6,124 nt of DNA from a bacterium (GTDB lineage Bacteria; Patescibacteriota; Minisyncoccia; Moranbacterales; DUUL01). This document shows, piece after piece, positions 1-5,086 of this stretch. The notes under the pieces are model-generated. The model was given only the letters and a program-made list of their open reading frames with translations. It was not told the origin of the DNA and did not search any database. Position 1 is the first letter of the stretch. Every line of letters starts with the position of its first letter. The stretch is from NCBI GenBank assembly GCA_030626045.1, contig DAOUPS010000056.1, positions 1-6,124 on the forward strand. Reading direction: 5' to 3'. Made by a program: the position numbers and the translations under genes.

Positions 1-444
1 GAAGACATGATAATACGCCGTGCCGGTGTTTTTGTAACAATTTTTAAAAACGGTGATCTCCGTGGCTGTATTGGAACGTACTTGCCGACACGCGAATCAA
101 TAGCGCAAGAAATAATTTTAAATGCCGTCGCAGCCTGTTCAAGAGATCATCGCTTTGATCGGGTGGTAGAAAACGAACTGGCCGACTTAAAATATGAAGT
201 GAGTATTCTTACCGAACCGCGGAAAATAAAAAATGTTCAAACCCATGATCCCAAAAAGAAAGGTGTGCTTATTGTTTCCGGCGACGGGAAGTCAGGGCTT
301 CTTCTGCCAGATCTGGACGGAATTGAAACATCCGAGCAACAAATTGAAATTGCGAGCCGCAAAGGCGGAATCGATCTTTTGTACGATTCCGTAGAACTAT
401 TTTCGTTTGAAGTTGAAAAACATACACATAAAGATACGGATTGA
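1..444 (+). CDS. AMMECR1-domain protein (AmmeMemoRadiSam system protein A-like), 5'-truncated by the window edge
   Basis: The frame is open from base 1 (codons for Glu and Asp precede the first Met at 7), so the true start lies upstream; 147 codons are visible. The family hallmark LRGCIG is encoded at 58-75, preceded by the conserved strand GVFVTIFKNG. After it come the helix with NAVAACSRDHRF, the strand YEVSILTEPRKI, the segment GVLIVSGDGKSGLLLPD, and a C-terminal KGGIDLLY...FSFEVEKH, in the order normal for AMMECR1 proteins. Family members are usually about 170-210 residues, so some 30-50 N-terminal residues are missing; the Met at 7 is internal because it falls just before the conserved core. 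Biochemical function is unsettled: the cysteine-bearing LRGCIG motif suggests catalysis, and in many prokaryotes the gene sits beside Memo-like and radical-SAM partners, neither of which is visible here. It ends in TGA, with no T-tailed plus-strand terminator before the next promoter. The family call is firm and the role is not. Confidence 0.92.
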   Translation, partial: EDMIIRRAGVFVTIFKNGDLRGCIGTYLPTRESIAQEIILNAVAACSRDHRFDRVVENELADLKYEVSILTEPRKIKNVQTHDPKKKGVLIVSGDGKSGLLLPDLDGIETSEQQIEIASRKGGIDLLYDSVELFSFEVEKHTHKDTD

Positions 445-445
445 T

Positions 446-502
446 CCAACAAAAACTTCTTGCCCGCAAGAGCGCGATGAATTGACAAAACAAACTTGTT
501 GG
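446..502. repeat. Nested inverted repeats between the AMMECR1 and sigma-like genes
   Basis: An outer 7-bp inverted repeat, CCAACAA (446-452) and TTGTTGG (496-502), encloses an inner perfect 6-bp palindromic stem TCTTGC-CC-GCAAGA (458-471; realistically 5 bp with a 4-nt loop). The right outer arm lies in the spacer of the promoter at 482-509. On the plus strand no T-run follows, so it is not a convincing terminator for the AMMECR1 gene. On the minus strand the inner hairpin is followed within 2 nt by five Ts, but no minus-strand gene lies upstream of it. It could be an operator-like site or chance. Confidence 0.3.
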
Positions 503-509
503 GCATAAT
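482..509 (+). promoter_or_regulatory. Sigma-70-type promoter for the sigma-like gene
   Basis: A perfect -35 TTGACA (482-487) is followed after 16 bp by CATAAT (504-509), five of six matches to the -10 consensus. Transcription would begin near 516 and give a leader of about 115 nt before the ATG at 631. The promoter starts 38 bp after the AMMECR1 stop, so the sigma-like gene has its own transcription start even if there is read-through. The leader contains a small hairpin, GGCT-TTC-AGCC (530-540). Confidence 0.65.
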
Positions 510-565
510 AGATACAGTAATTTAACAGGGGCTTTCAGCCAGGCTCTTAGCTCATTTACAACATA

Positions 566-631
566 GTGGCAGACCAGAAGATATACATAGAACAGGAAAA
601 GGAAATGCAAAATTTGAGAGGAGGTAAGTAA
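566..631 (+). other. Possible short leader ORF overlapping the next start codon (TAATG)
   Basis: A frame open from 551 runs to a TAA at 629-631 whose last A is the first base of the ATG at 631. From a GTG at 566 it would encode 21 residues, and from the ATG at 605 only 8 (MQNLRGGK). The AGGAGG of the main gene lies inside it. No ribosome binding site is evident ahead of either start. The overlap would allow translational coupling, but a frame this short is easily due to chance. Confidence 0.15.
619..624 (+). promoter_or_regulatory. Strong Shine-Dalgarno site AGGAGG
   Basis: A full AGGAGG ends 6 nt before the ATG at 631 and fixes that start codon. It stands out because the other three starts in the window (GTG 3548, GTG 3831, ATG 5087) have no recognisable Shine-Dalgarno sequence. 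Confidence 0.85.
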
Positions 632-1587
632 TGGAAAAATACAAGAAAGCTGTTATCGAAGAACACCCGTCTTCTTCAGCGCCGAATGTGGGCAAAGAAT
701 ACGTAATTATTCATACCCAGCCAAGAAAGCATTCAAGCTTTGGCAATCTAACCGAAAAGACAAAAAAGGTTCATGTTTCCGGTCATCTTTTCCTTTGGAC
801 TGTCAATTTAATACTTTCAAAATGCCCGAATTTAGAAAGTATTCAGGTTGTGCCAAAAAGGATGATGGAAATAAAGGAAAGCCATGAAAGATCATGCAGT
901 TCTCGAGGAGTAAAGATCGAGAGTGGCTACTACAAGCCGGACTTAGCATGGGATGTAAGGGAAAGTGAATTACCGTCCTATAAATTACGCAGACTTTTCT
1001 TCCAAAAACTATCAGGAAAGCAAAAAGCGCTTTTTAACGAACTTTTGTCTTTCGGTTTTGAAGAAGCCATTATAACCGCGCGATATTTTTGCCTTAATGA
1101 GGAAAATTTTTTATGCCAAAGAGAACTGGGAATAGAATTTGGCTATTTAGAAAGAGAAAAGTCCATTTCCAGAAAAGTCAACGCGGTTATATTCTACTTG
1201 GATGAAACTTTTTCAACAAGCCAAGTGTCTATGGTAATAGCGCGCTCCATAAAACGCAGAGTGGAAAAGTTGAGAAAAGCAAAAAGGTCGAAAAGCGATT
1301 TCCGAAGACTTCTCGGAAGATATAGAATTTCAAAATTACCTAAAGGTTTTCCCATTAGCAGGCTTAAAATTTATTCTGAACTGTTGAAAGCGCGAAAAGA
1401 CGGGAGGATGGACTCTCTTAAGCTGGAAAATCCTAAATGGCACAAAGCTATCGACTTAAGATTTAGTTTAGACTCTGAAGCAGACTATCCCACTCTCCAA
1501 GAAATCGGGAGCATTATAGGCGTGTCAAGGGAAAGAGTGCGCCAGATCGAACACGAAGTGCTAAAGAAACTTAAAATAACTAAATAA
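631..1587 (+). CDS. Sigma-70 region-4-like helix-turn-helix DNA-binding protein of unknown role
   Basis: 318 residues. The C-terminus (about 286-316) is a clear sigma-70 region 4: YPTLQEIGSIIGVSRERVRQIE followed by a basic helix ending KKLK, the element that contacts the -35 box in true sigma factors. Nothing resembling region 2 (-10 recognition, core binding) is visible, so it is unlikely to be a complete sigma factor. Residues 45-100 form an uncharacterised segment (VHVSGHLFLW, then CPNLESIQVVPKRM, then RGVKIESGYYKP). Residues 125-195 form a helical domain (FNELLSFGFEEAIITARYFC), in which CQRELGIEFGYLEREKSIS (162-180) could be a second helix-turn-helix. Residues 204-235 are strongly basic (SIKRRVEKLRKAKRSKSDFRR) and could bind nucleic acid. 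I associate such proteins with Patescibacteria from memory. The start is set by AGGAGG 6 nt upstream. It has its own promoter and terminator, so it is probably monocistronic. A transcription regulator or nucleoid-associated role is inference. Confidence 0.85.
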   Translation: MEKYKKAVIEEHPSSSAPNVGKEYVIIHTQPRKHSSFGNLTEKTKKVHVSGHLFLWTVNLILSKCPNLESIQVVPKRMMEIKESHERSCSSRGVKIESGYYKPDLAWDVRESELPSYKLRRLFFQKLSGKQKALFNELLSFGFEEAIITARYFCLNEENFLCQRELGIEFGYLEREKSISRKVNAVIFYLDETFSTSQVSMVIARSIKRRVEKLRKAKRSKSDFRRLLGRYRISKLPKGFPISRLKIYSELLKARKDGRMDSLKLENPKWHKAIDLRFSLDSEADYPTLQEIGSIIGVSRERVRQIEHEVLKKLKITK

Positions 1588-1617
1588 GGCGTCACATTTC
1601 AAGAATTATCAGAATTG

Positions 1618-1651
1618 AAAACGGACATAAGTAACCTTGTGCCCGTTTTTT
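1618..1651 (+). terminator. Intrinsic terminator of the sigma-like gene
   Basis: The arms AAAACGG (1618-1624) and CCGTTTT (1643-1649) pair over 7 bp, extended by ACA (1625-1627) against TGT (1638-1641 region) across a 2-nt bulge. The 3' arm merges into a run of six Ts (1646-1651). It begins 30 bp after the TAA. The stem is AT-heavy at its base, and part of the T-run belongs to the stem, so efficiency may be moderate. Confidence 0.7.
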
Positions 1652-1670
1652 AATACCGGAGCGCTCTCAA

Positions 1671-1720
1671 ACCACCCCGATCCCGCTAAACGGGAGCACC
1701 CATCCTTATCCAATGAGGGG
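1671..1720. repeat. Decayed dispersed palindromic repeat (two-hairpin element)
   Basis: The element contains ACCACCCC, then a perfect 5-bp hairpin TCCCG-CTAAA-CGGGA (1681-1695), then a longer imperfect hairpin with arms CCCATCCTT (1699-1707) and AATGAGGGG (1712-1720) around ATCC. Seven of nine pairs hold in the second hairpin; the two mismatches look like decay of an older perfect CCCCTCCTT-type stem. From memory, related ACCACCCC...GGAGGGG elements are dispersed in many bacterial genomes, but only one copy is in this window, so its repeat nature cannot be shown here. Confidence 0.45.
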
Positions 1721-1774
1721 AAAAACAGAAAGCTCCCTATTCAAAAATAATTTTTATTGAAAATTTTACATTCT

Positions 1775-1796
1775 AAAAAACCGGGTCGGAGACCCG
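1775..1796 (-). terminator. Intrinsic terminator of the phosphorylase gene
   Basis: On the minus strand a 6-bp GC-rich stem CGGGTC-TCC-GACCCG (1796 down to 1782) is followed by one G and six Ts (1780-1775), a canonical intrinsic terminator layout. It lies about 95 bp beyond the phosphorylase stop and faces the sigma-like gene's own terminator. It is also one of the two tandem hairpins at 1782-1826, so a repeat unit appears to serve as a terminator. Confidence 0.65.
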
Positions 1797-1826
1797 CTTG
1801 AACTAATGAACCGAGTCAGAGACTCG
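1782..1826. repeat. Two tandem palindromic hairpin units 30 bp apart with a compensatory pair change
   Basis: Unit 1 is CGGGTC-GGA-GACCCG (1782-1796) and unit 2 is CGAGTC-AGA-GACTCG (1812-1826). Each is a perfect 6-bp stem with a 3-nt loop, and both share flanking ACC on the left and CT on the right. The units differ at one stem position on both arms (G-C in unit 1, A-T in unit 2), so pairing is preserved, and in one loop base. The paired change indicates that structure is maintained or was copied from a diverse palindrome family, as with REP-type elements. Confidence 0.6.
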
Positions 1827-1889
1827 CTCCAGCGCGGCTAATGCAACACCTGTGCAATCTATTTCGTTAGCAGAATATTGTTCTTTCGA

Positions 1890-3548
1890 TCATGACCACA
1901 TTTTTTTTGAATATTCTTTGACAAGTCTGTGGGTGTTGAAATATGAGATTAGGGATATGGCGTGCTTCATTCGTTCGGTCCATTCTTCGCGCCTGTTATA
2001 ATAACAGTCAATGGCATCTTCGAGTAAGCGCAGTAATGCCTCGGAATCTTCGTTATCGCGTGCAATCGGCTGAGTTTGCATGTCTCTTCCAAGATATTTT
2101 TTCCCGAACGCCCAACCGCTTTTTGGATCCATCTTATATCCTTCGATCCACCATCCATCGAGGATCGAGAGATTGAGTCCTCCATTCAGCGCCGCTTTCA
2201 TTCCGCTTGTTCCGCTGGCTTCGCGGGGAGGAACCGGATTGTTCAGCCAAATATCACAGCCGGAAATAAGTCTTTTGGCAATTTCAAGATCGTATTCTTT
2301 AAGGATCACGATCCTTATTTGTCCCTGCATTTTTGATGCGAAGCACCTTATTTTTTCGATGATGTTATTGGAGAATTCATCACCGGGATGGGCGCGGCCG
2401 GCGAAGATCAATTGCAGTTTTTTGTAGCCGATCTCTTTGAGTTTATCGGAATTGTGGAAGATCAAAGCGTGTCGCTTATAGGGAACAAATCGCCTGGCAA
2501 AACCAATCGTAAGCACGTCTTTGGAGAACAGATCGTCTTTAACCACTGTTTTAAACGGAAATAACTTTCGCTGTTTATTTATCCAATCCACCAGCTCTCT
2601 TTTTTGCGCGGAATGCGCCTTTTCCAGTTCTTCTGATGGCAACGACTTTACGGCTTTAGAGAAAACTTTTGGCTTATTTTCCCATCCTTTAAGATGCTTA
2701 TTGAAAACGTTCTGAACTTGATCGCCTACCCATCGCTGATAATATATGCCGTTGGTGATATTTTCAAACTCAACTTTCGGGAACATATTTTTGCATATCT
2801 GATTATGCCGCGCGGAAACACTGTTGGATCTTCTGCTCATGTTTAACGCCAGCTGTGTCATACAAAGGCGCTCTTGCGTTGCGTATTGCTTAATATCCGC
2901 AGGCATCATCTTGCCAAGTGTCCGATAAGCCAGATCATAATCGAAATAATCATGTCCGGCCGGAATCGGAGTGTGCGTCGTAAAAGTACAACAGGGTCTT
3001 ACTTTTTCAGGATCGTAAGAATTTTGGCGCAATAGTTCCAGAGTTAAAGTGACAGAATGGCCTTCGTTCATATGATAACGCGAAATATTATCGTACCCAA
3101 GTGCTTTGAGTGCCCGCATTCCACCGATCCCAAGAATTACCTCTTGGCATAATCTTGTATATCCGTTGGCGTCATATAAATATTTCGTAATATTTCTATC
3201 CCATTGGCTATTTTTCTTAGTGTTGCTGCTCAAAAAAAATAGCGGCAGTTTACCTTTTTTTCCTTTAATATCCATTTGCCAAATTACCAGCTGTACTTGG
3301 CGGCCTTCAATCTCAATTGACACTGTCTCTTTTCTTCTTTTCATGAAACAGGCCGGATCAAAACTCTTTTTTGGATCATTGTCAATATGATAAATAAGGG
3401 AAATGCCAACAACATTTGCTCCTAGATCAGCGCACGATAAAAGCGTATCCGCCGCCAGAACTCCAAGTCCTCCCGCATAATTTGGAATTTTGTTGTTAAG
3501 TGCTATTTCCATTGAAAAATAGGCAATGCAGTTCTTTTTTTGTTTCAC
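1890..3548 (-). CDS. glgP: Alpha-glucan (glycogen/maltodextrin) phosphorylase, GT35 family, short type
   Basis: This cytosolic PLP enzyme would remove terminal glucose units from alpha-1,4-glucan with phosphate, releasing glucose-1-phosphate. It has 552 residues and looks complete. Motifs in order are IAYFSMEIAL and YAGGLGVLAADTL (8-36), YHMNEGHS (158-165), TTHTPIPAGHDYF (190-202; H192 corresponds to rabbit His377), NITNGIYYQRW (263-273), GFARRFVPYKRH (349-360; R353 and K358 match the phosphate-binding Arg569 and Lys574), FAGRAHPGD (382-390), and EASGTSGMKAALNG (443-456) with K451 as the expected PLP lysine, then LDGWWIEGY. It belongs to the short bacterial/archaeal alpha-glucan phosphorylase type, not the 800-residue enzymes. 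The start is GTG at 3548: the next upstream in-frame triplets lead to a TAA with no other start, and the conserved N-terminus begins at once. No Shine-Dalgarno sequence is visible. It is transcribed divergently from the GT4-GH57 pair, which supports a glucan-storage role. Preference for glycogen or maltodextrin cannot be read from the sequence. Confidence 0.95.
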   Translation of the reverse strand: MKQKKNCIAYFSMEIALNNKIPNYAGGLGVLAADTLLSCADLGANVVGISLIYHIDNDPKKSFDPACFMKRRKETVSIEIEGRQVQLVIWQMDIKGKKGKLPLFFLSSNTKKNSQWDRNITKYLYDANGYTRLCQEVILGIGGMRALKALGYDNISRYHMNEGHSVTLTLELLRQNSYDPEKVRPCCTFTTHTPIPAGHDYFDYDLAYRTLGKMMPADIKQYATQERLCMTQLALNMSRRSNSVSARHNQICKNMFPKVEFENITNGIYYQRWVGDQVQNVFNKHLKGWENKPKVFSKAVKSLPSEELEKAHSAQKRELVDWINKQRKLFPFKTVVKDDLFSKDVLTIGFARRFVPYKRHALIFHNSDKLKEIGYKKLQLIFAGRAHPGDEFSNNIIEKIRCFASKMQGQIRIVILKEYDLEIAKRLISGCDIWLNNPVPPREASGTSGMKAALNGGLNLSILDGWWIEGYKMDPKSGWAFGKKYLGRDMQTQPIARDNEDSEALLRLLEDAIDCYYNRREEWTERMKHAISLISYFNTHRLVKEYSKKMWS

Positions 3549-3584
3549 ATATTTCTTTTAAAAGTTGATATTCCCGCCATGGTT

Positions 3585-3613
3585 ATTATAACATAGGGCA
3601 GTATTTATTTCAT
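3585..3613 (-). promoter_or_regulatory. Extended -10 promoter of the phosphorylase gene
   Basis: On the minus strand a perfect TATAAT (3590 down to 3585) is preceded by TGT, giving the extended -10 form TGnTATAAT. At 17 bp upstream is ATGAAA (3613-3608), four of six matches to TTGACA. Transcription should start near 3578, about 30 nt ahead of the GTG at 3548. Confidence 0.65.
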
Positions 3614-3629
3614 TGTTTTGTTGATTCGC

Positions 3630-3641
3630 TTTAGAGCTAAA
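3630..3641. promoter_or_regulatory. Dyad in the divergent control region (possible operator)
   Basis: TTTAG-AG-CTAAA is a perfect 5-bp inverted repeat around two bases, 17 bp upstream of the phosphorylase -35. It is short and AT-rich, so chance is quite possible. Confidence 0.2.
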
Positions 3642-3647
3642 AGACCA

Positions 3648-3672
3648 GTGCAGGCCAAACTTGCTCCAGCAC
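3648..3672. promoter_or_regulatory. GC-rich imperfect inverted repeat in the divergent control region
   Basis: GTGCAGG (3648-3654) pairs with CCAGCAC (3666-3672) at six of seven positions around an 11-nt loop. It sits midway between the two promoters and is outside either predicted transcript, so any function would be as DNA (a binding site), not as an RNA hairpin. Confidence 0.25.
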
Positions 3673-3687
3673 GGAATAGGCGCCTTG

Positions 3688-3706
3688 AAATCGGCATACG
3701 CGATTT
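3688..3706. promoter_or_regulatory. Operator-like dyad abutting the -35 of the GT4-GH57 promoter
   Basis: AAATCG (3688-3693) and CGATTT (3701-3706) form a perfect 6-bp inverted repeat around 7 bp. The symmetry continues loosely outward as TT(G)...(TG)AA. The right arm touches the -35 TTGAAT at 3706-3711, where a bound dimeric regulator would compete with or contact RNA polymerase. No regulator gene of a known sugar-responsive family is in the window. Confidence 0.35.
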
Positions 3707-3733
3707 TGAATAAATAATATTTGGTGGTATAAT
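3706..3733 (+). promoter_or_regulatory. Extended -10 promoter of the GT4-GH57 operon
   Basis: A perfect TATAAT (3728-3733) preceded by TGG gives the extended -10 form TGnTATAAT. The -35 is TTGAAT (3706-3711, four of six matches) with a 16-bp spacer. The start would be near 3740, giving a leader of about 90 nt before the GTG at 3831. It points away from the phosphorylase promoter, with about 92 bp between the two -35 boxes. Confidence 0.65.
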
Positions 3734-3830
3734 AATAGTGTTCACGAAAATACAAAAACGAATATACACTAAAAACTTTTCACTTAATTGAAGAGGGCTT
3801 TGGTGTAGTGCTTCACCTCAAAACAAAAAA

Positions 3831-5084
3831 GTGTCTGAAACAAAACCGATAAAAGTTTTAATGTTCGGATGGGAATTTCCGCCATATAACAGCGGAGGTC
3901 TTGGTGTTGCTTGCAGCGGACTAGCCAAGAATCTGGCAAAGAACGGAATTGATGTTATATTTGTACTGCCTAAGAACATTCCGGTGTCGTCCGATTTCAT
4001 GAAAATAGTTTTCGCCGAAAAAAAGCCTGGAACGTTTTTCAAAATGCGAACGGTTGAAACGCTTCTGTCGGGTTATGTTGACCCAACGGGATACAATGCA
4101 ATTTTGCAAAAAACCGTAAATCGAGAGGGAAAGTGCATTTATGGTGCGACGCTCTACGATGAAGTGCTTCGCTACAGTGAACTTTCGCGGGAAATTGCTC
4201 AAGATGAGGATTTTGATATTATCCATGCGCATGATTGGCTCTCGTTTCCTTCCGGCATTGAAGCCAGGCGGGTGAGTGGTAAGCCGTTGATCGTTCACGT
4301 TCATGCAACCGAATTTGATCGCGGCGGAGGGAAGGGTGTTAACCAAAAAGTGTATGATATTGAGCGGGAAGGATTGCACCAAGCAGACGGTATTATTGCC
4401 GTAAGCAATTATACAAAGAATATTCTGGTACAGCACTATGATATCAGTCCTCATAAAGTCAACGTTGTCCATAATGGCGTGGGCGAGGAAAATGTACTGG
4501 TTGACAAGGAGATAACAAACAAGCTGCATAATTTAAAAAGCAGTGGAACCAAGATAGTTCTTTATGTCGGAAGGCTTACACTACAGAAAGGGGTCGACTA
4601 TTTCCTTAAATCAGCCGCGCAAGTTTTGAAATATGATAAAAATATCACTTTTCTTATTTCCGGATCCGGTGACATGGAAAAACAGCTGATCTGCATGGCG
4701 GCTGAGCTCGGAATATCCGACAAAGTGTTATTTACCGGCTGGCTAAAGGGCGCTGAGCTTGTTGAGGTGTATCGTGCGGCGGACCTGCTTGTTATGCCGT
4801 CTGTTTCCGAACCTTTTGGGCTTATTCCGCTTGAGTCGATGATGAACGGAACTCCCGCTCTGATCTCGAAACAGTCAGGAGTATCAGAGGCCATTTCCCA
4901 CGCTCTAAAAGTTGATTTTTGGGATACCGATGAAATTACAAACAAGATATTAGCGGTTCTTAAAAACGATTCGCTTCAAGAACATCTTTCCAGCGAAGGC
5001 GAGCAAGAGGTAAAGAAGATCAATTGGCATGAAGCGGCCAAAAACTGCGTTTCAATATATAATAAATTTTGTTTTCAAACATAA
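3831..5084 (+). CDS. GT4-type glycosyltransferase, glycogen-synthase-like
   Basis: 417 residues with the GT-B two-domain fold expected. The N-terminal domain starts with VLMFGWEFPPYNSGGLGVA (9-27), where the GGLG loop resembles that of glycogen/starch synthases, and continues with DIIHAHDW (129-136), IVHVHATEFDR (154-164) and VVHNGV (212-217). The C-terminal nucleotide-sugar domain has YVGRLTLQKGVD (245-256; R248 and K253 are the usual phosphate contacts) and SEPFGLIPLES (326-336), the E-x7-E motif with E327 and E335. Retaining enzymes of this type transfer glucose from a nucleotide sugar. Pairing with GH57 and phosphorylase genes suggests alpha-1,4-glucan synthesis; the donor (ADP- or UDP-glucose) cannot be told. 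No signal peptide or membrane segment is seen. GTG 3831 is the only start upstream of the core: the frame closes at a TGA at 3789-3791 with no ATG, GTG or TTG between. No Shine-Dalgarno is close; the purine run AAGAGGG at 3791-3797 is too far away. It could instead act on another glycan, but context argues against that. Confidence 0.88.
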   Translation: MSETKPIKVLMFGWEFPPYNSGGLGVACSGLAKNLAKNGIDVIFVLPKNIPVSSDFMKIVFAEKKPGTFFKMRTVETLLSGYVDPTGYNAILQKTVNREGKCIYGATLYDEVLRYSELSREIAQDEDFDIIHAHDWLSFPSGIEARRVSGKPLIVHVHATEFDRGGGKGVNQKVYDIEREGLHQADGIIAVSNYTKNILVQHYDISPHKVNVVHNGVGEENVLVDKEITNKLHNLKSSGTKIVLYVGRLTLQKGVDYFLKSAAQVLKYDKNITFLISGSGDMEKQLICMAAELGISDKVLFTGWLKGAELVEVYRAADLLVMPSVSEPFGLIPLESMMNGTPALISKQSGVSEAISHALKVDFWDTDEITNKILAVLKNDSLQEHLSSEGEQEVKKINWHEAAKNCVSIYNKFCFQT

Positions 5085-5086
5085 AT

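Larger units (their letters stand above)
1588..1889. other. 302-bp intergenic region between convergent genes, rich in palindromes
   Basis: No credible coding region is seen; the longest plus-strand candidate noticed, from an ATG at 1713, gives only 15 codons. From left to right it holds the terminator of the sigma-like gene (1618-1651), a decayed GC-rich palindromic repeat (1671-1720), an AT-rich tract with a weak dyad AATAA-TTT-TTATT (1746-1758), two tandem covarying hairpins (1782-1826), and about 60 bp of unremarkable sequence before the phosphorylase stop at 1890. Convergent gene ends are a typical resting place for dispersed palindromic repeats. Confidence 0.7.

Noticed and set aside
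269..269. Alternative genetic code (UGA as glycine, as in some CPR lineages)
   Set aside because: TGA ends the AMMECR1 and phosphorylase genes exactly where their families end, and no in-frame TGA interrupts a conserved region.
237..610. Two minus-strand frames (89 and 113 codons) antisense to AMMECR1 and its downstream leader
   Set aside because: They are shadows of the AMMECR1 frame; they run over the promoter at 482-509 and have hydrophobic or low-information translations without motifs.
1713..1760. 15-codon ORF in the intergenic region
   Set aside because: Too short, no ribosome binding site, and it overlaps the palindromic repeat.
3614..3705. tRNA or small RNA gene in the divergent region
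   Set aside because: No T-loop consensus, no cloverleaf on either strand and no T-tailed terminator; the dyads fit protein-binding sites better.
3558..3755. 65-codon minus-strand open frame upstream of the phosphorylase
   Set aside because: It overlaps both predicted promoters and the dyads, has a low-complexity Tyr/Asn-rich translation without recognisable motifs, and no ribosome binding site.
3741..3768. Second plus-strand promoter candidate TTCACG-N16-TATACA
   Set aside because: Both hexamers match only four of six positions and there is no TG extension; the extended -10 promoter just upstream is much better.
3790..3817. Possible leader RNA structure or riboswitch ahead of the GT4 gene (GGTG...CACC, GAAG...CTTC)
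   Set aside because: Only 4-bp arms with competing pairings and no match to a riboswitch class I know.
3921..4529. 202-codon minus-strand open frame inside the GT4 gene
   Set aside because: It is wholly antisense to a gene with clear conserved motifs, and its translation shows no family features.
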